Shown here: positions 25,766-32,048 of the stretch, piece by piece
How the letters are laid out: every line of letters starts with the position of its first letter
Numbering within the stretch: the first letter of the stretch is position 1
The notes under the pieces: model-generated
The model's database searches: none
Told to the model about the DNA's origin: nothing
What the model saw: the letters and a program-made list of their open reading frames with translations, nothing else
Translations under genes and position numbers: made by a program
Source of the DNA: SIG78 sp045585955
Lineage (GTDB): Bacteria; Verrucomicrobiota; Lentisphaeria; Victivallales; Victivallaceae
Reading direction: 5' to 3'
Length of the DNA: 45,773 bases
Assembly: GCA_045585955.1 (NCBI GenBank)
Contig: JAZMZK010000071.1
Span: 1 to 45,773 of the forward strand

Positions 25766-25819
25766 GTCGGACAGGTCGGACAGGTCGGACAGGTCGGACA
25801 GGTCGGACAGGTCGGACAT
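25766..25819. repeat. Tandem array of six 9-bp units (GTCGGACAG)
   Basis: Six consecutive copies at 25766, 25775, 25784, 25793, 25802 and 25811; the last ends in T instead of G. No variation between the first five. It abuts a second array of different period. Confidence 0.97.
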
Positions 25820-25820
25820 T

Positions 25821-25900
25821 TCCGTAAATGTCCGTAAATGTCCGTAAATGTCCGTAAATGTCCGTAAATGTCCGTAAATGTCCGTTGCAGTCCGTTATAA
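25821..25900. repeat. Tandem array of six 10-bp units (TCCGTAAATG) plus two decayed copies
   Basis: Six identical copies from 25821 to 25880, then TCCGTTGCAG and TCCGTTATAA. The unit contains GTCCG across the join, the reverse complement of CGGAC in the neighbouring 9-bp array. At the junction, CGGACATTT and AAATGTCCG form a perfect 9-bp hairpin. Confidence 0.95.
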
Positions 25901-25905
25901 CCCAT

Positions 25906-25938
25906 AAAAAAAGCGGCAGAACTTTTGTCCTGCCGCTT
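25906..25938 (-). terminator. Intrinsic terminator of the ceramidase-like gene
   Basis: Stem AAGCGGCAG / CTGCCGCTT with a 10-base loop; T run on the minus strand. Confidence 0.9.
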
Positions 25939-25960
25939 CTTTATAAACTGTTATAACAGC

Positions 25961-27286
25961 TTACAGATTTTTTATGGATGCTTCGATAATGGCATCTGCT
26001 GCTTCGGGAGCCACGGTGTTTACTCCGGGCTGTACTTCATAGCCGCCCCGGGCGAAGCACTCTTTCATGGGTACATAGCCGGAAACGGACTGTGCCAATT
26101 CGGCAACAAAGGTGTATTCAAATTTGCTGGCTTCACGGATGGCACGGGAGATACCGTTGAAGGGTTCACCCGGCAAGCTCACAAATGCCAGCGCATCGCC
26201 GATCTCGATGCTGGTCAGGCGGCAATCGTGGGAAGGTGTGCTCTTGGCACGGCAATCCAGCACCCGCTGGGCAAAGTGACGCAGTGCGGCAGGAACTTTG
26301 TTGGCAAGATCCTGACTTTCAAAGTCGCCTTCCTTCTTGATATCCGGCACGGTATCCAGCGTGTGCTGGGCGGCTGCCAGTTCTTCATCGGAGATCTGGC
26401 GGTGGGGGATGGTAACGCTGGTGTTTTTGATAACCAGTTTATCGGCGGCAATGGGTTTGAGGTTTGCCAGAGCATCCACCACGATTCTGGCATAGCCGCG
26501 GCCCACGCGGACTGCTTCGTGATAACCGGTCTGCTTGATATCCTGATGGAAGTCAAAGTGGTTGATGTCGCCGGAGGCATCGTCCAGAATCATCACCGGC
26601 AAGCTGGTTTTGAGTTCGTGCTGGACTTCCTGGGTGAATCTGCCATACCAGTCAGCGGAGATCAGATTTCCGCCGATGGTGTCGCCGTGGTTGGCGATGT
26701 TGCAGATCAAAGCAGCGATCCTGCCGCCCTGTTTGACTGCCAGAATATTGATGGTGCGGTCAAAGTCACATTCGGGTTTGTCGATGTTGGGGTTGCGCCA
26801 GCCGGGGTTGGTGACGATATCGCCGCTCTTCATCCAGTAGCGGCGGACAAAACCGTAGGGGTTGTTGTAAACTTTGGTTGCTTCAAATTCGGCGGGCAGC
26901 AGGTTCATAAAGGCACGCTTCAAGCCGCGGACAACGGCATCAACGGTCATATCAAAAGCATACTGAATAAGTTCGTTATCCTGCTTTTCCTGATTTTTGA
27001 AGCGGGGACCGGTGTGGGTGTGAGTGGCGCAAATCAAGAGATTTTCGTACAAACCTTCGCCGAATTCGGCATCGACTTTGGCCTTGATGGCTTCAAACAG
27101 GGGCTTGACGATACTGCAAAGTTCCAGCGTGACCAAGCCGGTGCGTTTGCCGTCGATTTCAATGGCAATGACTTTGACGAACAAGTCGTCGTACATGCCT
27201 TCGTTGAGGCGGACATTGAAGTAACCGGCCAAATCAATACCGGTGGGCGGGGTCATCACTTCCTGTGCATAACCGACTTTAAGCAT
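25961..27286 (-). CDS. Neutral/alkaline ceramidase-like protein (N-terminal domain only), cytoplasmic
   Basis: A 441-residue protein. The ceramidase-type zinc motif ATHTHTGP gives H89 and H91; NIANHGDTIGG and SADW around residue 200 supply the other expected ligand and pocket residues. The start, VGYAQEVMTPPTGIDLAGYF, is typical of the large bacterial family annotated as neutral/alkaline non-lysosomal ceramidase. It lacks a signal peptide and the C-terminal beta domain of true ceramidases, so its substrate is probably a small amide and not ceramide (inference). AAAGGAG stands ahead of the ATG. It is single, with its own terminator; a weak promoter lies at 27320-27349. Confidence 0.8.
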   Translation of the reverse strand: MLKVGYAQEVMTPPTGIDLAGYFNVRLNEGMYDDLFVKVIAIEIDGKRTGLVTLELCSIVKPLFEAIKAKVDAEFGEGLYENLLICATHTHTGPRFKNQEKQDNELIQYAFDMTVDAVVRGLKRAFMNLLPAEFEATKVYNNPYGFVRRYWMKSGDIVTNPGWRNPNIDKPECDFDRTINILAVKQGGRIAALICNIANHGDTIGGNLISADWYGRFTQEVQHELKTSLPVMILDDASGDINHFDFHQDIKQTGYHEAVRVGRGYARIVVDALANLKPIAADKLVIKNTSVTIPHRQISDEELAAAQHTLDTVPDIKKEGDFESQDLANKVPAALRHFAQRVLDCRAKSTPSHDCRLTSIEIGDALAFVSLPGEPFNGISRAIREASKFEYTFVAELAQSVSGYVPMKECFARGGYEVQPGVNTVAPEAADAIIEASIKNL

Positions 27287-27319
27287 TTTCTGTTCTCCTT
27301 TAATTATTTGGAAAAGGTT

Positions 27320-27349
27320 GATATACCTTATTTAATGTATAATTTACAA
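27320..27349 (-). promoter_or_regulatory. Possible promoter of the ceramidase-like gene
   Basis: Minus strand: TTGTAA, 18 bp, TATATC; weak matches. Between here and trpA only AT-rich sequence with an AAGAAAAA/TTTTTCTT palindrome is seen. Confidence 0.3.
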
Positions 27350-27409
27350 GGCTTTCTTGCAAGAAAAATTTTTCTTTATCGGTAAATTATACAGTTATTC
27401 AGCTGTTTT

Positions 27410-28087
27410 TTACAACTTGCTTTCAGCTTCTTTCACCAGATCGGCAAGTTTGCCCAATGGAGTCTTTACTGTTGCCTCTTCAACGATCATGGCATCAACG
27501 CTGCTGCAAGCTTTGACTGCCACCGGCAAAGCGGTAAGTTTTTTGACCCGGCTTGCGGTTGCCGCATTATCGCAGTATACTATGCTGCCGGGGAGGGCAA
27601 GGAGCTTGTTCAAGCGGTCGTCGCTGGTTGTGGTGCTGGCACTGATAACAACATTTACGCCGTACTTTTCAGTATAAGGAGCGATTTCAGCAAACTCTTC
27701 GGCAGGCAGATCAAGTATGCGGATTGCATCAATATCCAACGCCGCAAGTTCCGCAAAGAGTTTTTCGTAGCCGTACTGCAAAAAGATGTTGCAGTAGCCG
27801 GAAATTATCAAACCCTTTTCGGGGAAGGTGTTGCGGATATTTTTAAGCATGGCGATAATTTTGCTTAAATCCGCACCGTTCTGCAATGCCGTCTGGTAGG
27901 CTTCCTGAATAACTGCTCCATCTGCCATGGGGTCGGAGAAAGGTATGCCCAGCTCCACAATGTCGGCTCCGGCAGAGAGGATTTCGTTGATGCGTTTTTC
28001 CGAAGTTTGCATATCCGGAAAACCGGCACAGTCAAATACGATCAGGGCTTTTTTGTTGCCGGAAAATATATTTTTCATGGGTTTCAT
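27410..28087 (-). CDS. trpA: Tryptophan synthase alpha chain, short and divergent
   Basis: A 225-residue protein versus about 265 for typical TrpA. The N-terminal half is convincing: AGFPD, ELGIPFSDPMADG with the catalytic pair E45 and D56 (E. coli E49 and D60), and later LDLPAEE. The C-terminal half is not: the loop normally reading SRxGVTG is CDNAATASR, about 20 following residues are missing, GFGIS is replaced by VKACS, and the final GSAIV motif is absent. These glycine motifs hold the substrate phosphate, so cleavage of indole-glycerol phosphate is doubtful. Its start overlaps the trpB stop by 4 bases (ATGA), and the order trpB-trpA is standard, so the identity as trpA-derived is secure. 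Confidence 0.85.
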   Translation of the reverse strand: MKPMKNIFSGNKKALIVFDCAGFPDMQTSEKRINEILSAGADIVELGIPFSDPMADGAVIQEAYQTALQNGADLSKIIAMLKNIRNTFPEKGLIISGYCNIFLQYGYEKLFAELAALDIDAIRILDLPAEEFAEIAPYTEKYGVNVVISASTTTSDDRLNKLLALPGSIVYCDNAATASRVKKLTALPVAVKACSSVDAMIVEEATVKTPLGKLADLVKEAESKL

Positions 28088-29259
28088 CGGTGATTTTCCT
28101 TATAGTTCTGGACATTTTCCATATCCTTGTCGCCCCGGCCGGAGAGGTTTACGATAATGATATTATCTTTGCCGTAAGCGGGGGCGGTTTTGATGGCTTG
28201 AGCAACTGCGTGACTGGATTCCAACGCCGGAATGATCCCTTCCAAACGGGAAAGTGTATCAAAGGCGTTGATGGCTTCGTCGTCGTTGATTACTGTGTAA
28301 TTTGCCCGTTTGGTGTCAGCTAAATAGCTGTGTTCCGGGCCTACACCGGGGTAGTCCAGCCCCGCAGAAACGGAGTGGGTTTCGGTGATCTGCCCGGTGA
28401 TTTCCTGCAGTAAATAAGTTTTACAGCCGTGGAGGATCCCCACCGTGCCGCCGTTGATGCTGGCAGCATGTTTGCCGGAAGCTATACCCGAACCACCGGC
28501 TTCCACACCGGTAAGTTTTACGCTTTCATCAGCAAGGAAGCCCGCAAAAATCCCCATGGCGTTGCTGCCGCCGCCAATACAGGCGATCACTTCATCGGGG
28601 AGCTTGCCGGTTTTTTCCAGACATTGCATGCGGGCTTCTTTGCCGATAACTGACTGAAAATCTTTGACGATCGCCGGGTAGGGGTGGGGCCCTGCCACGG
28701 TGCCGATGCAGTAAAATGTATCGTCGGCATGTTCCGCCCAGTAGCGGATGGCTTCGTTCATGGCATCTTTCAAGGTGGCACTGCCGGATTCTACGGCAAT
28801 TACTTCGGCACCCAATACTTTCATGCGGTCTACATTAGGAGCCTGCCGTGCCACATCCACTGCCCCCATAAAGACTTTGCACTCCAAACCCAGCAGTGCC
28901 GCCACAGTGGCAGTCGCCACGCCGTGCATCCCGGCACCAGTTTCGGCAATGAGCTTGGTTTTGTTCATGCGTTTGGCAAGGAGCGCCTGACCGATGGTGT
29001 TGTTGACTTTATGGGCGCCGGTGTGGTTGAGGTCTTCCCGCTTGAGATAGATTTTTGCTCCGCCGCAAAACTCCGTCAGGCGTTTGGCATAGTAGAGCGG
29101 CGACTGGCGACCGATGTAGTTGGTCAAGAGATCGTCCAATTCCGCCTGAAACGCCGGATCGGCCTTGGCTTCGAGGTAAGCTGTTTCCAGCTCGGAGAGT
29201 ACACTCATCAAAGCTTCGGGAATGTACTGCCCGCCGTAGATACCATAGTGAGATTGCAT
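28084..29259 (-). CDS. trpB: Tryptophan synthase beta chain
   Basis: A 391-residue PLP enzyme that joins indole and serine to give tryptophan. The PLP lysine is K84 in LNHTGAHKVNN; AETGAGMHGVATA, GGGSNAMG (phosphate-binding), GLDYPGVGPEHSYL and EGIIPALESSHA are all present, so it looks fully functional. AAGGAAG lies 9-10 bases upstream of the ATG. It is the first structural gene after the trp leader at 29308-29475 and is expected to be controlled by tryptophan through attenuation. No trpE, D, C or F gene is in the window. Confidence 0.97.
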   Translation of the reverse strand: MQSHYGIYGGQYIPEALMSVLSELETAYLEAKADPAFQAELDDLLTNYIGRQSPLYYAKRLTEFCGGAKIYLKREDLNHTGAHKVNNTIGQALLAKRMNKTKLIAETGAGMHGVATATVAALLGLECKVFMGAVDVARQAPNVDRMKVLGAEVIAVESGSATLKDAMNEAIRYWAEHADDTFYCIGTVAGPHPYPAIVKDFQSVIGKEARMQCLEKTGKLPDEVIACIGGGSNAMGIFAGFLADESVKLTGVEAGGSGIASGKHAASINGGTVGILHGCKTYLLQEITGQITETHSVSAGLDYPGVGPEHSYLADTKRANYTVINDDEAINAFDTLSRLEGIIPALESSHAVAQAIKTAPAYGKDNIIIVNLSGRGDKDMENVQNYKENHR

Positions 29260-29307
29260 TTTCTTCTTCCTTATATATTATTTGCGATTTATCTTATCAA
29301 CTTCATC

Positions 29308-29342
29308 AAAAAAGCCCTCCGGAATATTTTTCCGGAAGGCTT
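29308..29342 (-). terminator. Second terminator-like hairpin between the trp attenuator and trpB
   Basis: 13-position stem (12 pairs, one mismatch) AAGCC-TCCGGAA / TTCCGGA-GGCTT with a 5-base loop and a six-T run on the minus strand. It lies 49 bases before the trpB start, after the attenuator. Confidence 0.8.
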
Positions 29343-29350
29343 CTGTTCAC

Positions 29351-29430
29351 AAAAAAAAGCGGCTTGCACATTTTCTGCAAACCGCCACAAGGCACAACAA
29401 AACTCTGCGTTCCGGCGGTCAGACCCGCCA
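29351..29430 (-). promoter_or_regulatory. trp operon transcription attenuator
   Basis: Four segments can be read on the minus strand. Segment 1, GGCGG (29429-29425), overlaps the second Trp codon. Segment 2, ACCGCC (29419-29414), starts at the leader stop codon. Segment 3, GGCGGTTTGCA (29386-29376). Segment 4, TGCAAGCCGC (29368-29359), is followed by eight T. Pairings 1:2 (GGCGG/CCGCC), 2:3 (ACCGCC/GGCGGT) and 3:4 (10 bp, one wobble, the terminator) are mutually exclusive. Stalling at the Trp codons would cover segment 1 and let 2:3 form, so transcription continues when tryptophan is scarce. Confidence 0.88.
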
Positions 29431-29475
29431 ACGCCAACTTGCATTTATTAAAATTGTAGCTGTTGAGTTTTTCAT
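29419..29475 (-). CDS. trpL: trp leader peptide (18 aa with Trp-Arg-Trp)
   Basis: The peptide is MKNSTATILINASWRWRV. Trp codons TGG are at 29436-29434 (codon 14) and 29430-29428 (codon 16). The TGA stop falls in the loop between attenuator segments 1 and 2, the position expected for a classic trp leader. No Shine-Dalgarno is evident; the predicted transcription start (about 29478) lies only a few bases before the ATG, so it may be translated as a leaderless message. Confidence 0.85.
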   Translation of the reverse strand: MKNSTATILINASWRWRV

Positions 29476-29484
29476 AATAAAATC

Positions 29485-29513
29485 AATATAACTCAACAAA
29501 AACAAAATGCAAA
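29485..29513 (-). promoter_or_regulatory. Promoter of the trp leader and trpBA
   Basis: Minus strand: TTTGCA (29513-29508), 17 bp, TATATT (29490-29485). It lies directly after the metallophosphoesterase stop codon. Confidence 0.6.
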
Positions 29514-29521
29514 TGAAAAAT

Positions 29522-31207
29522 TTATTTTTTCAGCAAAGATTTATTTTCAAGCACAAAATTATCCCGGGTTTTGCCGTCGCTGTCTATGCTTTCGAGATAA
29601 ATTTTGTTGTTTTTTACTTTGACCAGCACGGCTGCACCTTCCACCGATTTTTTGGCTCCGCCGCCCAAAACCATTACCGGGAACTGCCAGTTTTTGGCAA
29701 CTGGGCTGACTTGATATTTATGAGTGTGCCCGGCAAACCAGAGATCCACCGGATAAGCTGCCGGATCGCCCCGGAAGAGTTTACCTGTCATCTTGCGCAG
29801 GCGGGGGATCATGTGGTTGAATCCATCGTCTTGGCTGTGAGGTGCCACATGGCCGAAGACCAGACGGTAGTCGGCGTTGCGGAAGTCATCGCACTTTACC
29901 ACATTTTCCAGCCATGCGGTTTGTTCCGCAAGCAAGGTATCCAGCTCGTTCAGACCGGTGTACCGCTGAAAACTGTTGGTGGAGTCTTTGGGCAGATGAT
30001 GCCCGGTATCCAGAATTATAAAGAATATATTGCCCAGCTTGAAGGCTTGATAGCTCTTGTTTTCTTTGCTCCCCAGATATTTGAGGTAACGGCCCGATTG
30101 GGCACCGTCAAACTCATGGTTGCCCCGCAGCGGCACGATCGCCTGATGGGCGGGGATGGCTTGAAGAAAACTGCTGAAAATGGATGACTCTATATTGTCG
30201 TGATTGCTGGCAAAATCCCCCAGATGGATGAACATATCAGCTTTTTGCAGATCTTTGCGGGTTTCCAGCAGATTTTTTACAATCTTGAGTTTGTTGTAAT
30301 TGTCGCAATGGGTATCCGCCATAAGCCAGAAAGAGAAATCATGGGCTTTTTCGCTGAATGTTTTGAAAGTCATGGTGCTGCCCGCCTGGGCTTGCCGCAG
30401 CTCTTCGCCGATGCGTTTGAGTATTCTGTATTCGTAAACCGTATCGGGCTGGAGATTTTCAAGGTCGAACCGCATTACCGGGCCTTCATCCAACAGCTGA
30501 CCGCCCCGGAGGAGCTGGAGTTTTTTCCACACTTTGCTGCCCTTTTTGCGGTACTCAAGTTCCAAAGGCTGTCTGCCACGCACAATACAACTTATGGATA
30601 CCGAAGTCGGGGTAGGGTTGGTGATATATGGTTTGTACAACACTTCCGGCTTGACCGGTAATTCTTTAGCCGGAGAAGGCTCGGCATCTTCGGGCGGTTC
30701 GCCGATGGCCAGCGACCAGCCGCCTTTGCCGCTGCGGGTGAAGATCGTCAGCTCGTTGCGTCCGGCACGGAGCGGCAACACAAAGACAAAATTGCTGACA
30801 GTTGGCGGCCAGAAAAAGTTGCCGGACGCCGGGGTGCCGCCCATATATTGACCGTTGCAGTAGCAGTCGAACCACCAGTCTGCCCCCATACCCAAACGGA
30901 ACTTGCCGGGGGTGTCAGCGTAAATGACTGTGCTGACTGCGGCATACTCATACTTTTTATCTGGATCAAGTTGCCGCAAGTCAAGCACATTGCCGGAAAG
31001 TTTGGCGGCAACGGCAGAGATTTGAGTTTTTTCATCTAAAACCAGCAAATCATCTTCGTACCGCAAAGTTGCAGCGTGACTGGTGGTGATTTTATCCGAG
31101 AAAAACACTTTGAATTCCCGGGGATAAGCAATTTGAGCTTGAGCGGTCAACGCCGCAGCGATCGTAGTCATGGCAATAACAAGCCTTTTCATTGTAGCGT
31201 GGGACAT
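29522..31207 (-). CDS. Secreted calcineurin-type metallophosphoesterase with N-terminal beta domains
   Basis: A 561-residue exported protein. The signal peptide is MKRLVIAMTTIAAALTAQAQ when started at M6 (31192); neither start has a clear Shine-Dalgarno. Residues about 30-165 contain a galactose-binding-like beta region (PLRAGRNELTIFTRSGKGGWSL). A fibronectin III/purple-acid-phosphatase-like domain follows (about 185-285). The phosphoesterase domain carries the metal motifs ADTH (about 296-299), LGDFAS, RGNHEF, FGHVAPHS and FAGHTHKYQ. Substrates of such proteins are phosphate mono- or diesters outside the cytoplasm. It lies downstream of the fucosidase operon but is separated from it by a terminator at 31223-31264. 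Confidence 0.85.
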   Translation of the reverse strand: MSHATMKRLVIAMTTIAAALTAQAQIAYPREFKVFFSDKITTSHAATLRYEDDLLVLDEKTQISAVAAKLSGNVLDLRQLDPDKKYEYAAVSTVIYADTPGKFRLGMGADWWFDCYCNGQYMGGTPASGNFFWPPTVSNFVFVLPLRAGRNELTIFTRSGKGGWSLAIGEPPEDAEPSPAKELPVKPEVLYKPYITNPTPTSVSISCIVRGRQPLELEYRKKGSKVWKKLQLLRGGQLLDEGPVMRFDLENLQPDTVYEYRILKRIGEELRQAQAGSTMTFKTFSEKAHDFSFWLMADTHCDNYNKLKIVKNLLETRKDLQKADMFIHLGDFASNHDNIESSIFSSFLQAIPAHQAIVPLRGNHEFDGAQSGRYLKYLGSKENKSYQAFKLGNIFFIILDTGHHLPKDSTNSFQRYTGLNELDTLLAEQTAWLENVVKCDDFRNADYRLVFGHVAPHSQDDGFNHMIPRLRKMTGKLFRGDPAAYPVDLWFAGHTHKYQVSPVAKNWQFPVMVLGGGAKKSVEGAAVLVKVKNNKIYLESIDSDGKTRDNFVLENKSLLKK

Positions 31208-31222
31208 TTTATATCTATCAGG

Positions 31223-31264
31223 AAAAAAGGGAGATAATGAGCTTACTGTTGCCCAATATCTCCC
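31223..31264 (-). terminator. Intrinsic terminator of the fucosidase operon
   Basis: Minus strand: perfect 8-bp stem GGGAGATA / TATCTCCC, 20-base loop, six T. Confidence 0.75.
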
Positions 31265-31277
31265 GGGTAAAAGTTAT

Positions 31278-32033
31278 TTACTTTTCAAAGGAAATTATGG
31301 GGTTCCATGCTTTGCCCCAGCCGTCTATGCGGAAAGTACCTGCACCATTTTTCTCCACATATTTGCCGTTGACATCCGGGCGGGTCGCCAGAATCACCAC
31401 AAATTCGCCGGGCTGCAGCTTGACTTCGGCCTGCAATTTCATATAGTGGCGGTTGGATTTGCTGCCGTTGCGGTAGGTCTGCATGATGTTTTCCACGGCG
31501 TCGGGGTTGTTATCTTCCACAATAACACTCAATTTATTTTCTTTATCCATCTTGCAAACATAGATTTTTGCTTCTTCGCTGTGCCACAATCTGCCTTCGA
31601 TGTAGCAAGTTACTTCGCTGTCGAAGGGGTTTTTCACTCCGTAAGCCATGCCGTAAGTAAGCTTGGTATGCACGATGCTCATGCTGTTATTGAGCAATGC
31701 CGGGAAAAGAAACTCGCCGTTGGGCTTGGTTTTGTATGCCAGAATGGGGATGTAATTCTTCCAGGTTTTGGCACCGGAACTGTCGGGCGAAATGGCGTTG
31801 AGGGGTGCAAGTTTCACCGTATCCGGCGTTACACCCGACTCCACGCACCAGAAGTGCCATACATCTTTATAAACTTTGCCGTTGATTTTGCCGGAACAGG
31901 AATTTTTTCCGGTCATGGTGCCGTCACGCCACTCTTTTTTGAGCATGGGCATGGGGCCTTCCAGATTGAAAGTTTCGGCATTGGCAGTTATAAGTACAAC
32001 TGCGGCGACGGCGGAAAAGAAGAATTTTTTCAT
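31278..32033 (-). CDS. Secreted protein of unknown function
   Basis: A 251-residue protein with a clear signal peptide (MKKFFFSAVAAVVLITANAE). The mature part is rich in aromatic and beta-type residues and includes ILATRPDVNGKYVEKNGAG and a conserved-looking GWGKAWNPI near the end; I do not recognise a family. Two cysteine-containing segments (WHFWCVESG and VTCYIEG) may form a disulfide. AGGAG stands before the ATG. It starts 15 bases after the 902-residue glycosidase-like gene and is the last gene of the fucosidase operon, so a role in glycan binding or handling is inferred. Confidence 0.65.
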   Translation of the reverse strand: MKKFFFSAVAAVVLITANAETFNLEGPMPMLKKEWRDGTMTGKNSCSGKINGKVYKDVWHFWCVESGVTPDTVKLAPLNAISPDSSGAKTWKNYIPILAYKTKPNGEFLFPALLNNSMSIVHTKLTYGMAYGVKNPFDSEVTCYIEGRLWHSEEAKIYVCKMDKENKLSVIVEDNNPDAVENIMQTYRNGSKSNRHYMKLQAEVKLQPGEFVVILATRPDVNGKYVEKNGAGTFRIDGWGKAWNPIISFEK

Positions 32034-32048
32034 TTTTTTACTCCTATA

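Noticed and set aside
25766..25900. CRISPR-like array
   Set aside because: Units are 9 and 10 bp with no spacers and no cas genes.
25672..25905. Short open frames with repeated peptides (QVG repeats on plus, TFTDIYGHLR and CPT repeats on minus)
   Set aside because: They simply translate the 9- and 10-bp arrays; no ribosome binding site, and periods of 10 bp shift frame meaning.
25925..27385. 486-codon plus-strand open frame
   Set aside because: Shadow of the ceramidase-like gene, whose motifs and Shine-Dalgarno are clear on the minus strand.
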